NCBI RefSeq assembly: GCF_001598495.1 | Contig: NZ_BCZB01000009.1 | Span: forward strand, 1-64,000 | Reading direction: 5' to 3' | Origin: Neokomagataea thailandica NBRC 106555 | Lineage (GTDB): Bacteria > Pseudomonadota > Alphaproteobacteria > Acetobacterales > Acetobacteraceae | Length of the DNA stretch: 64,000 nt | Shown: piece by piece, positions 43,933 to 55,085 of the stretch | Position numbering within the stretch: position 1 is the first letter of the stretch | How the letters are laid out: every line of letters starts with the position of its first letter | Program-made: the position numbers and the translations under genes | Notes under the pieces: generated by a model | The model's database searches: none | Told to the model about the DNA's origin: nothing | Seen by the model: the letters and a program-made list of their open reading frames with translations, nothing else

Positions 43933-46764
43933 TTATTCACCTACGCTAGATGAATCCCCTGCCTCGTGTGTCGGTGCAGCTTGCGTCTCTGGAGCAGCAT
44001 TAACGTCTGCGCCATCTACAACAGCCTCATCACCTGTTTCCCCGTCATCCTCGACAACTGGGAACACACAAATCACCGTCTCATGATCATTCAGGCGGAA
44101 CAACGTCACACCAGCCGCTTGGCGCGCCATAATACGAACCTGCGACACCGGCAGACGAATCAAACGCCCTGTATCCGTCACCAACATTACATCGGTACCC
44201 GGCAACGTTGGCAACGTTCCAACCACTTCTGTCCCACGACGCGTCGCCGAGAACGTCATGTTCGTGATACCCAAACCACCACGACCAGAAACACGGTAAT
44301 CATACGCTGAGGAACGACGGCCAAAACCACCATCGGTCACGGTAAGAAGCACTTCTTCCTGCGCTTCCAATTCTTCAAAGCGCTCTGGCGTCAGATCACC
44401 CGTAACTTCAACAGCTTCATCATCAGCAGATGCAACGTCTTCTTCTGCGCCCTCTGCCAAAGCAGCATTTTCTGCACGGCGCTTTGCATTCGCCATACGC
44501 AGATAGGCCGCACGCTCTTCAACGCTCGCATCCACATGGTTAAGCACACAGAGCGAAATAACCTCATCGCCCTCTGCAAGCTTAATACCACGCACACCAG
44601 AGCTGCCGCGTCCTGCAAAGACACGCAAAATATCATCGGTGATTTGGAAGCGAACACAACGCGCCTTACGCGTCGCCAGGAAGACATCCTGCCCCTCACG
44701 GCATGTCGCCACACCGATCAAAGAATCTCCTTCATCCAGCTTCATCGCAATCAAGCCAGACGCACGGATATTACGGAAATCACTCAGACGGTTACGACGG
44801 ACATTCCCACTCGCCGTTGCAAAGACGAGGTGCAGATCATCCCACAACTCCTCATCCTGCGGCAAAGGCAGAACAGCCGTAATGGCATCGCTGCCCAACT
44901 CCGGCAGCAAATTCACCAGCGCACGCCCCTTAGAGGTCGGGGACGCCTCCGGCAAATGCCAAACCTTCATGCGGTAGGCTTTACCACCAGAGGAGAAGAA
45001 CAAGACCCATTGATGCGTATGCGCGTTAAAGCTGCGGACAATCACATCATCACCACGACGGCCCGCCGCCGTACGACCACGCCCGCCACGGTTTTGTGAG
45101 CGGAACATCTCCAATGGCGTACGCTTGATAAAGCCGTCACGGGTAATGGTCACAACCATCTGCCCCGGCTCAATCAGGCTTTCATCCGACTGATCACCCA
45201 ACGCATCCGAAATCTCACTCATACGCGGCGTCGCAATTTCAGCACGCGCGGCCATGAGTTCATTGCGCATGACATCCATACGACGAGGATGGCTACCGAT
45301 AATATCAAGAAGATCTTCGATTTTTACGGCAACTTCGCCCAACTCACCTTGAATTTTATCGCGTTCAAGGCCTGTCAAACGCTGCAAGCGCAGTTCCAAA
45401 ATACCACGCGCTTGCGCTTCCGTCAGACGCACCTTGCCGTCAATAACGACATTGCCCTCATCATGGATAAGCTCAAGCAACGGAACAACTTCGCCCGCAT
45501 CCCATTCACGCGCCATCAAAGAGGCACGCGCCGTCGCTGCATCTGGCGCACTCCGAATGAGCGCAATAACCTCATCAATATTGGCAACAGCCAACACAAG
45601 ACCGACGAGCAAATGCCCACGGTCACGCACCTTATCAAGATCAAAACGCGCACGGCGCAGAATGACGTCCTCACGGAAGCGAATAAACGCCTCCAGAACA
45701 TCCTTCAGCCCCATCGTACGTGGCTTGCCTTCATCCAACGCCAGCATATTCACGCTGAAAGATGTCTGAAGCTGCGTGAAACGATAAAGCTGATTCAACA
45801 CCACATCCGGCGTCGCATCGCGCTTCAGTTCGATCACAACACGCATACCGGAGCGATCGGATTCATCACGAATATCCGAAATGCCCTCGATTTCTTTCGC
45901 GCGTACGAGATCCGCAATCTTTTCCTGAAGCGTTGCCTTGTTCACCTGATACGGAATCTCGGTGATAACAATCGCCTGACGGTCCTTACGGATTTCTTCA
46001 ATTTCCGCACGTGCGCGCACCGGTACCGAACCACGGCCCGTTTCAAACGCCTTACGAATACCGCTACGGCCCATGATAATCCCACCCGTTGGGAAATCAG
46101 GACCCGGAATAACCTGCATCAGCTCATCCAGCTCAATGGCCGGATTAGCGATGACTGCTAGCGTGGCATCAATAACTTCCGCCGGGTTATGCGTCGGGAT
46201 GTTCGTCGCCATACCGACGGCGATACCAGACGCACCATTGACCAGAAGATTAGGGAACGTCGCCGGTAAAACGCCCGGCTCATATTCGCTTTCGTCATAG
46301 TTCGGCTGGAAATCAACCGTTCCACGATCAATATCATCAAGCAGGAAGGACGAGGCTTTAGCCAAACGCGCTTCCGTATAACGCATCGCAGCCGGGCTAT
46401 CACCATCGACCGAACCGAAGTTACCCTGACCATCAATCAACTTGACGCGCATGGACCATGACTGCGCCATACGCACCATGGCATCATAAATCGAGCTATC
46501 ACCGTGCGGATGGTATTTACCCATCACGTCACCAACAGCACGCGCTGACTTACGGTACGGCTTATCCGCCGTAAATCCGCTCTCGCGCATCGCGTATAAA
46601 ATACGACGATGAACAGGCTTTAAACCATCACGAACATCCGGCAACGCACGCGAGACGATGACCGACATCGCATAGGCCAGATAGGAGGAGCGCATCTCCT
46701 CCTCAATCGTCACGGGAAGACGGCCGGAAGGCACAAGATCAGTCGGCTCATTCAACTCGGTCAA
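43933..46764 (-). CDS. gyrA: DNA gyrase subunit A
   Basis: 943 residues, ATP-dependent supercoiling with GyrB. The catalytic Tyr lies in [10 protein letters not shown]. The quinolone-resistance region reads [20 protein letters not shown], with Ser and Asp at the positions equal to E. coli 83 and 87, so it is the susceptible-type sequence. The C-terminal beta-pinwheel holds the GyrA box RGGRGRTA, which supports gyrase over topoisomerase IV. An acidic insertion ([17 protein letters not shown]) in the pinwheel and an acidic Ala/Glu tail are lineage features. Upstream of coaD on the minus strand. Confidence 0.97.
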   Translation of the reverse strand: MTELNEPTDLVPSGRLPVTIEEEMRSSYLAYAMSVIVSRALPDVRDGLKPVHRRILYAMRESGFTADKPYRKSARAVGDVMGKYHPHGDSSIYDAMVRMAQSWSMRVKLIDGQGNFGSVDGDSPAAMRYTEARLAKASSFLLDDIDRGTVDFQPNYDESEYEPGVLPATFPNLLVNGASGIAVGMATNIPTHNPAEVIDATLAVIANPAIELDELMQVIPGPDFPTGGIIMGRSGIRKAFETGRGSVPVRARAEIEEIRKDRQAIVITEIPYQVNKATLQEKIADLVRAKEIEGISDIRDESDRSGMRVVIELKRDATPDVVLNQLYRFTQLQTSFSVNMLALDEGKPRTMGLKDVLEAFIRFREDVILRRARFDLDKVRDRGHLLVGLVLAVANIDEVIALIRSAPDAATARASLMAREWDAGEVVPLLELIHDEGNVVIDGKVRLTEAQARGILELRLQRLTGLERDKIQGELGEVAVKIEDLLDIIGSHPRRMDVMRNELMAARAEIATPRMSEISDALGDQSDESLIEPGQMVVTITRDGFIKRTPLEMFRSQNRGGRGRTAAGRRGDDVIVRSFNAHTHQWVLFFSSGGKAYRMKVWHLPEASPTSKGRALVNLLPELGSDAITAVLPLPQDEELWDDLHLVFATASGNVRRNRLSDFRNIRASGLIAMKLDEGDSLIGVATCREGQDVFLATRKARCVRFQITDDILRVFAGRGSSGVRGIKLAEGDEVISLCVLNHVDASVEERAAYLRMANAKRRAENAALAEGAEEDVASADDEAVEVTGDLTPERFEELEAQEEVLLTVTDGGFGRRSSAYDYRVSGRGGLGITNMTFSATRRGTEVVGTLPTLPGTDVMLVTDTGRLIRLPVSQVRIMARQAAGVTLFRLNDHETVICVFPVVEDDGETGDEAVVDGADVNAAPETQAAPTHEAGDSSSVGE

Positions 46765-46855
46765 GACAGGTCCACCACACTAGAAAACAGAAGATCAATA
46801 TACTCCAACCGACGCCAAGACGCTACTCTCCCCCGGTCATTAAGACATTGCGCAT

Positions 46856-46890
46856 AAAAAAAAGCCCGACACCACAATGATGCCGAGCTT
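46856..46890 (-). terminator. Terminator of ssb
   Basis: Minus strand AAGCTCGGCA, loop, TGTCGGGCTT with two G-U pairs, then a T-run. Confidence 0.75.
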
Positions 46891-46918
46891 TTCGCAACGT
46901 AATATATCAGGCCCCAAA

Positions 46919-47476
46919 TCAGAACGGGATTTCATCATCCAGATCGTTATCACGTGATGAATCCCAGCCGCCCGGGCTCGAAGCGCCACCGTGAGACGGC
47001 GCGGAGCCACCGCGAGAGCCGCCACCCTGCTGATTACCCGCAGGCGCACCACCGCCATAGTTGTTACCGCCACCGTAACCACCGCCTTGGCCACCATAAC
47101 CACCACCAGCATCACCGCCCGATGAACGGCTATCCAGAAGCGTCAGATCACCCCGGAAACGATCAATCGTCACTTCCGTCGTATAGCGCTCTTGGCCGGA
47201 CTGGTCCGTCCATTTACGCGTACGCAGTTCACCTTCCACATAAACCTTGCTGCCCTTCTTCACGAAGCGCTCAGCAACACCCGCCAAATGCTCGTTAAAG
47301 ATGACCACACGGTGCCATTCCGTCCGCTCTTTACGCTCACCAGACTGACGGTCATTCCACGTGTCAGACGTCGCAATCGTCATGTTCACAATTTTAGAAC
47401 CCGATTGCGTATGGCGAATTTCAGGGTCACGCCCCAAATTCCCCACCAAAATCACCTTATTGACGCTACCAGCCAT
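46919..47476 (-). CDS. ssb: Single-stranded DNA-binding protein
   Basis: 185 residues. An OB-fold (1-115) starting [19 protein letters not shown], with [13 protein letters not shown] and [15 protein letters not shown], is followed by a Gly-rich flexible linker ([19 protein letters not shown]) and the conserved acidic tip DDEIPF that recruits replication and repair partners. Divergent from uvrA, as in many proteobacteria; the gap of about 105 bases carries both promoters. Confidence 0.97.
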   Translation of the reverse strand: MAGSVNKVILVGNLGRDPEIRHTQSGSKIVNMTIATSDTWNDRQSGERKERTEWHRVVIFNEHLAGVAERFVKKGSKVYVEGELRTRKWTDQSGQERYTTEVTIDRFRGDLTLLDSRSSGGDAGGGYGGQGGGYGGGNNYGGGAPAGNQQGGGSRGGSAPSHGGASSPGGWDSSRDNDLDDEIPF

Positions 47477-47581
47477 GACGTTCCACTCTATTTTCGCGAA
47501 TTGTTCTTTTCAAACCTTCCCAAACACCTAACATAGTAAGACGGTTGACCACACCCCCTTTGCGCGTGGTTTCCACATCCA

Positions 47582-50509
47582 ATGCCATCCTCTTTATCGG
47601 TGTGCCAAAACGTGACTTTTCCTGAGAACAACGCCATTCGCGTCCGGGGCGCCCGCGCCCATAACCTCAAGAATGTTGATGCCACCATCCCACGGGATTC
47701 TTTGACCATCATCACCGGCCTCTCCGGCTCCGGCAAATCATCCCTCGCTTTCGATACGATCTATGCCGAGGGCCAGCGCCGCTACGTTGAGAGCCTCTCC
47801 GCCTATGCACGCCAGTTTTTGGAGCTCATGGGCAAGCCAGATGTCGACTCCATTGAAGGCCTTTCACCCGCCATTTCGATTGAGCAAAAAACCACATCGA
47901 AAAACCCGCGCTCAACCGTCGGTACCATCACAGAAATCCACGATTATATGCGCCTGCTCTGGGCACGCTCAGGCACACCTTACTCCCCCACAACAGGCCT
48001 ACCGATTGAAGCGCAAACCGTCAGCCAAATGGTTGACCGTGTCATGGCCATGCCAGAGGGCACGCGCCTGATGCTCCTCGCCCCCGTCATGAAAGACCGT
48101 AAAGGAGACGGCAAACGCGAACTCGCCGAACTCGCCCGCAAAGGCTTCGCCCGTGTGACCATAGACGGCACACTCTACGATATTGCTGACGCCCCCGAAT
48201 TAAACCGCAAAACACGTCACACGATTGAAGCCGTGATTGACCGTGTCGTCGTCAAAGAGGGCCTCGAAACACGTCTGGCCGATAGCTTCGAAACCGCTCT
48301 CGAACTCGGCGATGGCGTCGCCTTCACCCAAGATGTCAAACGCGCTGGAGAAGACGGGGAAGCCACCCGAACCATTTTCTCCGCACGCTTCGCCTGCCCT
48401 GTTTCCGGCTTCACCATTGCAGAAATTGAGCCACGCCTCTTCTCGTTCAATGCCCCCATGGGTGCCTGTCCCTCTTGCGACGGCATCGGCACTGAAACGC
48501 ATTTTGACGCCAACCTCATCGTACCTGACGACAGCCTAAGCTTAGAGGATGGTGCCGTCGCCCCATGGCAAGGCAATGGCGCCGAGTGGTACGCCCAAAC
48601 CCTCGCCGCACTCGCTCGCCATACGGGCGATACCATGCAAACCGCATGGCGTGACCTCAAACCCGAAACGCAAGACCTCGTTCTCTACGGCACCAAAGAA
48701 CCCATCGCCATTCCTTACCGCGATGGCAGCACGGTCCACACCGTCACCAAACCCTTTGAAGGTGTCCTCAAAACACTCCAGCGCCGCATGGCCCAAACAG
48801 ACAGTATCCATGTCCGTGATGCTCTCACCCGTTACCAATCTGAAAAACCCTGCCGCACCTGCCAAGGCGCGCGCCTCAAGCCTGAAGCCCTATGCGTCAA
48901 AGTCAGTGACCTCAACATCGCCCAAGCATCAGACATGCCCATCCGGCAAGCGCTACACTGGTTTTCCCACGTTGAAGGCACCCTCACACCACAAAAGGCC
49001 GAAATTGCACGCCGCATCCTGCGCGAAATCACAGACCGCCTGCACTTTTTGGATGATGTCGGCCTCGATTACCTCACCCTCTCGCGCGGCTCCGCCACAT
49101 TATCCGGCGGTGAGAGCCAACGCATCCGCCTCGCCTCACAAATCGGGTCTGGCCTCACCGGCGTTCTCTATGTGTTGGACGAACCCTCCATCGGCCTACA
49201 CCAACGGGATAATGAACGCCTCCTCGGCACATTGGAGCGGCTAAAGCGCCTCGGAAACACCGTCATCGTCGTCGAACATGATGAAGACGCCATCCGCGCT
49301 GCCGATTACCTTATCGATATGGGGCCAGGGGCTGGCACACGCGGCGGCAATGTCATCGCCTATGGTACGCCCGCTGAAGTCGCTCAACACCCAGATAGCA
49401 TCACCGGCGCTTACCTCTCAGGCCGCAAAGCCATCCCAATCCCCGCCATACGCCGCACAGCCCGCGAAACACTCACCCTGCATGGCGCACGCGGCAACAA
49501 CCTCAAAGACATCACAGTCGATATCCCACTCGGTACCTTCATCGCCGTCACAGGCGTCTCCGGCGGCGGAAAGTCCACCCTCGTCATTGATACACTCTAC
49601 AAAGCGCTCTCACGCAGCCTCATGAAATCCAGCGTATCTCCCCTGCCTTATGACCGCCTCACCGGCGTGGAGCATCTGGATAAAATTATCGAAATTGACC
49701 AATCTCCCATTGGCCGCACACCGCGCTCTAACCCCGCCACCTATACAGACCTCTTCACACCCATCCGTGATTGGTTCGCTGAACTGCCCGAAGCAAAAGC
49801 ACGCGGCTACAAACCCGGGCGCTTTTCCTTCAACGTCAAAGGCGGACGGTGCGAGGCCTGCCAAGGCGATGGCGTTTTAAAGATCGAAATGCACTTCCTT
49901 CCGGATGTTTTCGTCACCTGCGACACCTGCAAAGGTGCCCGCTATAACCGGGAAACCTTAGAAGTTAAATTCCGTGGAAAATCCATCGCCGATGTCCTCG
50001 CCATGACGGTGGATGACGCACTCCCCTTCTTCCAAGCCGTACCCCGTATCCGCGACAGGCTGGCCATTCTCCAACAAGTCGGGCTCGGTTACGTCGCCCT
50101 TGGCCAGCAAGCAACCACCCTGTCTGGCGGTGAGGCACAACGCGTCAAACTGTCCAAAGAATTGGCCAAACGCGCCACAGGCCGCACCCTCTATATTCTC
50201 GATGAGCCCACCACCGGCCTGCACACAGAAGATGTTCGCAAACTGCTCGACGTGCTGCATGCCTTGGTCGAACAAGGCAATACCATTTTGGTCATCGAGC
50301 ATAATCTAGAAGTCATCAAAACAGCCGATTGGCTGATCGATATCGGCCCTGAAGGCGGAGATGGCGGCGGCCAAATCGTTGCCCAAGGCACACCGGAAGA
50401 AATTGCCGCCTGCTCAGCCAGCCATACTGGGCGCTTCCTTGCCCCTCTTTTGAAGGATAGTCCTCACAATAACCGCCCCAAAGGCAGCAAAAAGAAGCCT
50501 AAAAAGTAA
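47582..50509 (+). CDS. uvrA: Excinuclease ABC subunit A
   Basis: 975 residues, damage-recognition ATPase of nucleotide excision repair. Two ABC modules: Walker [10 protein letters not shown] near residue 48 and GVSGGGKST near 660; signature [21 protein letters not shown] and [21 protein letters not shown]; UvrB-binding region [11 protein letters not shown]. Both zinc modules are present ([19 protein letters not shown]-x-CPSCDG and [11 protein letters not shown]-x-CDTCKG). The Lys-rich C-terminus is usual. The ATG at 47582 gives a short lead before the family start [15 protein letters not shown]. Confidence 0.96.
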   Translation: MPSSLSVCQNVTFPENNAIRVRGARAHNLKNVDATIPRDSLTIITGLSGSGKSSLAFDTIYAEGQRRYVESLSAYARQFLELMGKPDVDSIEGLSPAISIEQKTTSKNPRSTVGTITEIHDYMRLLWARSGTPYSPTTGLPIEAQTVSQMVDRVMAMPEGTRLMLLAPVMKDRKGDGKRELAELARKGFARVTIDGTLYDIADAPELNRKTRHTIEAVIDRVVVKEGLETRLADSFETALELGDGVAFTQDVKRAGEDGEATRTIFSARFACPVSGFTIAEIEPRLFSFNAPMGACPSCDGIGTETHFDANLIVPDDSLSLEDGAVAPWQGNGAEWYAQTLAALARHTGDTMQTAWRDLKPETQDLVLYGTKEPIAIPYRDGSTVHTVTKPFEGVLKTLQRRMAQTDSIHVRDALTRYQSEKPCRTCQGARLKPEALCVKVSDLNIAQASDMPIRQALHWFSHVEGTLTPQKAEIARRILREITDRLHFLDDVGLDYLTLSRGSATLSGGESQRIRLASQIGSGLTGVLYVLDEPSIGLHQRDNERLLGTLERLKRLGNTVIVVEHDEDAIRAADYLIDMGPGAGTRGGNVIAYGTPAEVAQHPDSITGAYLSGRKAIPIPAIRRTARETLTLHGARGNNLKDITVDIPLGTFIAVTGVSGGGKSTLVIDTLYKALSRSLMKSSVSPLPYDRLTGVEHLDKIIEIDQSPIGRTPRSNPATYTDLFTPIRDWFAELPEAKARGYKPGRFSFNVKGGRCEACQGDGVLKIEMHFLPDVFVTCDTCKGARYNRETLEVKFRGKSIADVLAMTVDDALPFFQAVPRIRDRLAILQQVGLGYVALGQQATTLSGGEAQRVKLSKELAKRATGRTLYILDEPTTGLHTEDVRKLLDVLHALVEQGNTILVIEHNLEVIKTADWLIDIGPEGGDGGGQIVAQGTPEEIAACSASHTGRFLAPLLKDSPHNNRPKGSKKKPKK

Positions 50510-50554
50510 TCTCTTCAGGCTGCACGACCGATACTGAAGCTTCTATATTTTCTG

Positions 50555-51316
50555 TCAGCGTCGTCCTGTTGACAGGTAAAACATGGCCAGCATAGCGGGG
50601 GTAAAGAAAAATAGGCTGGCCAAACACATTAGAGCGGACAGAAGGCCATAATTTCCTATAATTCCCACGATTGAGAAAAATGGAATTGTTGTTCCCAGGA
50701 CAGTACCTCCAATTACTCCGCCGAAATAGAAATCAGAAAAATACATATGAACAACAGGTAGAATATTCCGAACGTACCAATGTACAAGCCAGAATGCAAA
50801 ACCAGTGGCACTAAGGAAAATAAACCAGCTTGGTATGCCCAATCCTTCGGCAATAAGCGCCATATCGCCATGCGAACTCAGCGCACGAAGGGGAGCGTAA
50901 CTCCAGACGTTGAAGACGTTAAACGCCATCAGCCATGTAAAAAACCACATGCATGTGCGCCTCCAAAATGTCTGTAGAGGTTGCTTCCCTAAAATGCACA
51001 AAATGTAACCACAGATTATACTGCCTCCACCATTAGCAATTAGAGGGCCAGCAGCAGCGATTAATGCTCCTTGTATTCCACTATGTGATGCAAAGATTGC
51101 TGCATAATGAACATTTTCGTCGATCTGCTGCTGCATAAGAATATTATCAATGGTCGGTTGGCCATAGTTCAGTGCAAAAGGATTATCTTTCCAACCCATT
51201 GCCCATGCTGTGAATGAATGAGCGAACTCATGCAGGAAAAAATCGATGGCATGAGAAAATATCACAGAAATAAAGACTATAATTCCATAGGTATATGGAA
51301 GAGCCATTTTCTTCAT
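50555..51316 (-). CDS. Multi-pass membrane protein with HEFAH motif (M50-like)
   Basis: 253 residues, five to six predicted helices. At residues 29-33 HEFAH lies within a helix (AIDFFLHEFAHSFTAWAMGW), the zinc-site pattern of membrane-embedded M50-type metalloproteases. A second M50 metal-site motif (NxxPxxxxDG) is not seen, so activity is uncertain; it may be an inactive or distant relative. Codons and base content are clearly more AT-rich than in uvrA and flgA around it, suggesting acquisition. The start at 51316 precedes the first helix; a longer frame begins at 51403. Confidence 0.6.
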   Translation of the reverse strand: MKKMALPYTYGIIVFISVIFSHAIDFFLHEFAHSFTAWAMGWKDNPFALNYGQPTIDNILMQQQIDENVHYAAIFASHSGIQGALIAAAGPLIANGGGSIICGYILCILGKQPLQTFWRRTCMWFFTWLMAFNVFNVWSYAPLRALSSHGDMALIAEGLGIPSWFIFLSATGFAFWLVHWYVRNILPVVHMYFSDFYFGGVIGGTVLGTTIPFFSIVGIIGNYGLLSALMCLASLFFFTPAMLAMFYLSTGRR

Positions 51317-51477
51317 TAAATTCCTAATACCCGTCACAATCAATATCCTACCCCAAATAATATCATAATAATCTTGTATCGACTTTCTTATTACAACACA
51401 CAAACAATACTAGTGATGCAGCATCCCGGAAAGAGAAGAGAAAAACCTCTCCTCTCAACGCCCCATCACCATACTGA

Positions 51478-51815
51478 TCAAGAGCGCCCCCAACCCGGCG
51501 GTGGCGCATGAGGGGGCACACCACCTTGAGGACCAACCCCAAACCCACCTTGCCCCGGCAAAACAGGCGGAACCCGATGCACCCGCCCAGGCATCGTCAA
51601 CGCCATATACAGCGCAATAAACCAGCCAAAAAACGTCCACCCCACCAATAAATTCGTAATACACACAAGACCGACATAGTCAGAGCGGCGGTTCAGCGCG
51701 ATAATCGACGGTAAAAAAAATAAAACCCTAAACCAAATATCGGCAAAATGACAAAAAATAAGACTAAAATCGAAACACCATCATGATTTACATGGTAATA
51801 ATAATGACAATCCAT
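51478..51815 (-). pseudogene. Superinfection-immunity-like membrane protein, frameshifted at an A8 run
   Basis: Reading from ATG at 51815 gives MDCHYYYHVNHDG, then a hydrophobic helix SILVLFFVILPIFGLGFYFF, up to a run of eight As (51713-51720, + strand), where the frame leaves and soon stops. Shifting by one base at the run continues as LPSIIALNRRSDYVGLVCIT, then NLLVGWTFFGWFIALYMALT and a Pro/Gly-rich tail. The layout (helix, LP-x-I-x-A basic loop, NLxxGWTxxGWxxAL helix) is the superinfection immunity family (PF14373) of small phage/host membrane proteins. A GGGG sequence precedes the ATG. With nine As the frame would be intact, so this is a decayed gene, a sequence error, or a phase-variable gene. 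Confidence 0.7.
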
Positions 51816-51879
51816 AAGTCATCCCCACATTATACAGCGTGAATTCGGCCATATTTTCCCGTTCTGCGTCAATCAAAAC

Positions 51880-52872
51880 TTACAAGGCCGGAAGCTTCAT
51901 GAACGCCTTATGCCCATGCTCCCCCACAGCCAGTGGTGTTGCCCCCTCCAAAACATCCACCGCACTACGCCCCATCACACGTCCCGTTAAGATCATCTGG
52001 CTCGTACCATTATACACATGCACCATATCCCCCTTACCTCCCGCGTCTAACACCGTGCCAGACACCGTAAGATTGATGTTAGGACCATGATACGTCACCA
52101 CCACAGGAGTGCCGCGCTGTACGATTTGTGGCCGCAATAATTGGGAACTCCCCAGCACCGCGCCCGCGCGCTCAGCATTGCGCACTACCAGCCCTACAGC
52201 ATCACCTTCTGCAACCAGTGCATCATCTGGCACCCCACCTAACGGCACCAAACCTGTCGTCACATCTTCCGCTAAAACAGTCTCTCCGGCATGGACCGAA
52301 CGCCGCAAAATCACCCCTCGTACACTCGCCTGCACCGCCCCCGACACTGTCAGCATTGTACCACCCTGCGCCCCAGCATGACGAGGCACACGAAAATACG
52401 CCGTAAAATGCTCCCCGCGCCCCGGATGCTCCAACCGCACTAAAACAAGCGGGCCTTGATCTTCAACGGGCACCGCAAACGATGTAAAACTCTCGAGCGA
52501 CACTTCAATTTCCGCATGTTCTGGCACGATCAAAGCTTGCCTAATCATCGGCAATATATCATCCGCAGTCACCCACCGCGCATCACGCGTTAATGTCACC
52601 GAAGCCGAAGGAGACGCCTCCTGCCAGTCTACCCCAAATTGTGCTGCAATGGCCGTGAGCTGATCTCCTCCCACCGTATAATGCTGCCCTAAAGCGGGCG
52701 CATCGCCAATTTCTACATCTTGCCCCGGCGTTAAACCCGAAAAGAGATCTGAAAGCTGAATACGGTCATGCCCAATATGAGCCGAAGGCCGTAACGTCGC
52801 CGCCTGAACTTGCCCCATGAAAAGCAGCAGCAGCACCAACCACATCACATGAAGCTGACGCCGCCGCATCAT
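51880..52872 (-). CDS. flgA: Flagellar P-ring assembly protein FlgA
   Basis: 330 residues. A signal peptide (MWLVLLLLFMGQVQA) is followed by a long N-terminal part and the C-terminal SAF/ChapFlgA domain: RGVILRRSVHAGETVLAEDVTT, VGLVVRNAERAGAVLGSSQLLRPQIVQRGTPVVV, and LTVSGTVLDAG-x-VYNGTSQMILTGRV. It chaperones FlgI during P-ring assembly in the periplasm. Its ATG overlaps the flgG stop by one base (TAATG), so translation is coupled. flgH, the usual next gene, is absent from this window. Confidence 0.92.
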   Translation of the reverse strand: MMRRRQLHVMWLVLLLLFMGQVQAATLRPSAHIGHDRIQLSDLFSGLTPGQDVEIGDAPALGQHYTVGGDQLTAIAAQFGVDWQEASPSASVTLTRDARWVTADDILPMIRQALIVPEHAEIEVSLESFTSFAVPVEDQGPLVLVRLEHPGRGEHFTAYFRVPRHAGAQGGTMLTVSGAVQASVRGVILRRSVHAGETVLAEDVTTGLVPLGGVPDDALVAEGDAVGLVVRNAERAGAVLGSSQLLRPQIVQRGTPVVVTYHGPNINLTVSGTVLDAGGKGDMVHVYNGTSQMILTGRVMGRSAVDVLEGATPLAVGEHGHKAFMKLPAL

Positions 52873-53663
52873 TAGCGGCCACCCAAATTATTCAACGTCT
52901 GCATCATGTCATCAGAAGACGTAATCACTTTACTATTCATCTCATACGCACGCTGCGCCGTAATCAAATCCGTGATCTCAGACACAACATTCACATTTGA
53001 TTTTTCAACATAACCCTGCATCACGCCCCCATAACCCGTCGTATTAGGCGTACCGACTTGTGCATCACCAGATGCCGCGGTCTGAGTTAGTAAGTTTTGG
53101 CCCATCGCAGCCAAACCATTTTCATTCGCAAATGTCGCAAGCTGTAACTGTCCAACAACCGTTGCCGTATTCTGCCCCGCCACCGTGACACTCACCTGAC
53201 CAGACTGATCAATACTCACGCTCTGCGCGTTTGATGGAATCGTAATCCCCGGATTAACCGCATAACCATCTGCCGTGACCAACGCGCCGTTACTATCCAT
53301 GGAGAGCGTACCATCACGCGTATAGGCCATTTGCCCAGATGGAAGCTGCACTTGAAAGTAACCACGCCCCTGAATCGCCAGATCCAGCGAATTACTCGTC
53401 TGCTCCAAACTACCCTGATCATTAATCCGGTAAATCGCCGCCGTCTTCACCCCCAACCCCACCTGCGCGCCGGAGGGAACGGTGGTGCCTGTATCAGAAG
53501 ACGTCGTGCCGACACGCCGCAAATCTTGATACATCAAGTCCTGAAATTCAGCGCGCGCACGCTTATAGCCCGTCGTACTCATATTCGCGATATTGTTGGA
53601 AATCGTTTCAACATTGGTCTGCTGGGCCTGCATCCCGGTGCCGGCAATATCAAGAGAACGCAT
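52872..53663 (-). CDS. flgG: Flagellar distal rod protein FlgG
   Basis: 263 residues, family length. MRSLDIAGTGMQAQQTNVETISNNIANMSTTGYKRARAEF is the flagellar rod N-terminus; FlgG-typical LMYQDLRRVGTTSSDTGTTVPSGAQVGLGVKTAAIY; C-terminal VNVVSEITDLITAQRAYEMNSKVITSSDDMMQTL. Forms the distal rod. Follows flgF by 31 bases. Confidence 0.95.
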   Translation of the reverse strand: MRSLDIAGTGMQAQQTNVETISNNIANMSTTGYKRARAEFQDLMYQDLRRVGTTSSDTGTTVPSGAQVGLGVKTAAIYRINDQGSLEQTSNSLDLAIQGRGYFQVQLPSGQMAYTRDGTLSMDSNGALVTADGYAVNPGITIPSNAQSVSIDQSGQVSVTVAGQNTATVVGQLQLATFANENGLAAMGQNLLTQTAASGDAQVGTPNTTGYGGVMQGYVEKSNVNVVSEITDLITAQRAYEMNSKVITSSDDMMQTLNNLGGR

Positions 53664-53694
53664 CAGGTCTCAATCCTTCATTTAAACATGAAAA

Positions 53695-54450
53695 TCAGGC
53701 TGAAACCTGAACAATTTTATCGATGGCATTTTGCTGGCGTGTCGCTTCCGCATTCACAAATTGCGCCATAAACTGAAAATTCCGCTGTATATCCAACATC
53801 TTGGTCACTTCGCTCATCATCTGAACGTTGCTCCCCTCAAGCATCCCTTGCGCCATATGCGGTTGCTGAACCGCTTGCGTCGGCTGATCTGTCATAAACA
53901 GATGACCACCCTGTGCTTTCAACGCATTTTCATCCGTTACCGACACAACGGCGATATGCGCTTGGTCACCACTTTCTGTTGATAAAATACCATCGCTCGA
54001 AATGCTGATTTTCTGGTCACCTTGTGGGATTTTTATCGGTTGCCCGGCGGTATCCAAAAGCGCATTACCGCTCTCATCCACAATGGTACCATCTGCCTGC
54101 TGCTCAAAACGACCCGCACGCGTCAAACGCACGCCATCCGGCGTACGCAGTTGAAAATAACCCTGCCCACCCAGCGCTACATCGAGCGGATTTCCCGTTT
54201 GCTGTAAATCACCCTGCTGCACATCACGATACGTCGCACGATCTTGCGTGTAGGCCTGCGTTTCCGCACCATTGGGCTGCCCGGCATGTTGATGTGAGAG
54301 ATAATCACTAAACAAAATGTCTTCGCGCTTAAAGCCAACGGTCGACGCATTCGCCATATTCGTTGCAATGACAGACATCGCACGCTGCTGCGCGTCCATC
54401 TTCGATAACGCGATATAAGTCGTATTTTCCAAGACCCAAGACTCCGCCAC
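53695..54450 (-). CDS. flgF: Flagellar proximal rod protein FlgF
   Basis: 251 residues. The rod-family N-terminus (YIALSKMDAQQRAMSVIATNMANASTVGFKRED) and C-terminus (LEGSNVQMMSEVTKMLDIQRNFQFMAQFVNAEATRQQNAI) with a short central domain fit FlgF. First gene of flgF-flgG-flgA. Confidence 0.92.
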   Translation of the reverse strand: MAESWVLENTTYIALSKMDAQQRAMSVIATNMANASTVGFKREDILFSDYLSHQHAGQPNGAETQAYTQDRATYRDVQQGDLQQTGNPLDVALGGQGYFQLRTPDGVRLTRAGRFEQQADGTIVDESGNALLDTAGQPIKIPQGDQKISISSDGILSTESGDQAHIAVVSVTDENALKAQGGHLFMTDQPTQAVQQPHMAQGMLEGSNVQMMSEVTKMLDIQRNFQFMAQFVNAEATRQQNAIDKIVQVSA

Positions 54451-54545
54451 GCTCTAAGCACGCCAAGAATAGGATCAAGATACTTGCTAAATCGTTAAAA
54501 ATTGGAGGGTAGAACCCCGCAGCGCTCTACCCCTCTTCGTCAAAA

Positions 54546-55016
54546 TCAATCGACTTCGAACAAAGCTTCTACCTCAACGGGTGCATTCAGCGGCAGGCTT
54601 GGCACACCAATAGTGGAGCGCGCATGACGGCCCGCATCACCAAAGACCTCAACCGCCAGATCAGACGCACCATTCATCACAACAGCATGCGTCACAAAGT
54701 CCGGCGTGCATGCAATGAACCCACCCAAGCGCACAACTTTACGCACACGGGACAAATCACCGCCCAAAGCAGCCTTCACTTGTGCAATCACATTGATCAA
54801 ACACGCCTTTGCACATGCCACACCTGTTTCAGCGTCAACATCACCACCGAGCTTACCGGTAGCAAGGAGCTTACCGTCCACCAATGGCAACTGGCCGGAC
54901 ACAACCAGCGTATTCCCCGTACGGGTCACAGCCAAATAATTAGCAACAGGCGCAGCTGCTTCCGGCAGCGTAATCCCTAAAGCAGCGAGACGGTCTTCGT
55001 AGTTCACATCAGCCAT
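54546..55016 (-). CDS. RidA/YjgF-family deaminase-like protein
   Basis: 156 residues, the longer YjgF subtype (YjgH/UK114-like). LPEAAAPVANYLAVTRTGNTLVVSGQLPLVDG, then DAETGVACAKACLINVIAQVKAALG and VVRLGGFIACTPDF, ending RSTIGVPSLPLNAPVEVEALFE. The conserved Arg of the imine-deaminase site is in ARSTIGV, as in RidA's RxxxxV element. Starts at 55016, where AAGGA lies about 10 bases upstream; an ATG three codons earlier is too close to that site. Confidence 0.87.
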   Translation of the reverse strand: MADVNYEDRLAALGITLPEAAAPVANYLAVTRTGNTLVVSGQLPLVDGKLLATGKLGGDVDAETGVACAKACLINVIAQVKAALGGDLSRVRKVVRLGGFIACTPDFVTHAVVMNGASDLAVEVFGDAGRHARSTIGVPSLPLNAPVEVEALFEVD

Positions 55017-55085
55017 GTCGATCATATCCTTTGAAAAAAAGTACCAACCCTAGTTTGGAACGTTCCCGCAACACTGCCAAGAGCC

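Noticed and set aside
45289-46161. Long + strand open frame of 290 codons opposite gyrA
   Set aside because: It is a shadow of gyrA; its translation lacks any family signal. Similar frames opposite accA (4575-5243), typA and uvrA were dropped for the same reason.
46480-46580. Quinolone-resistance change in gyrA
   Set aside because: The residues at the resistance positions are Ser and Asp, as in susceptible enzymes.
47477-47581. LexA box (GTTC-N7-GTTC) between ssb and uvrA
   Set aside because: Two GTTC elements occur, but their spacing is about 19 bases, not 7.
50555-51815. Prophage remnant
   Set aside because: Only one immunity-like gene and one membrane protein are present; no integrase, capsid, terminase or attachment repeats were found.
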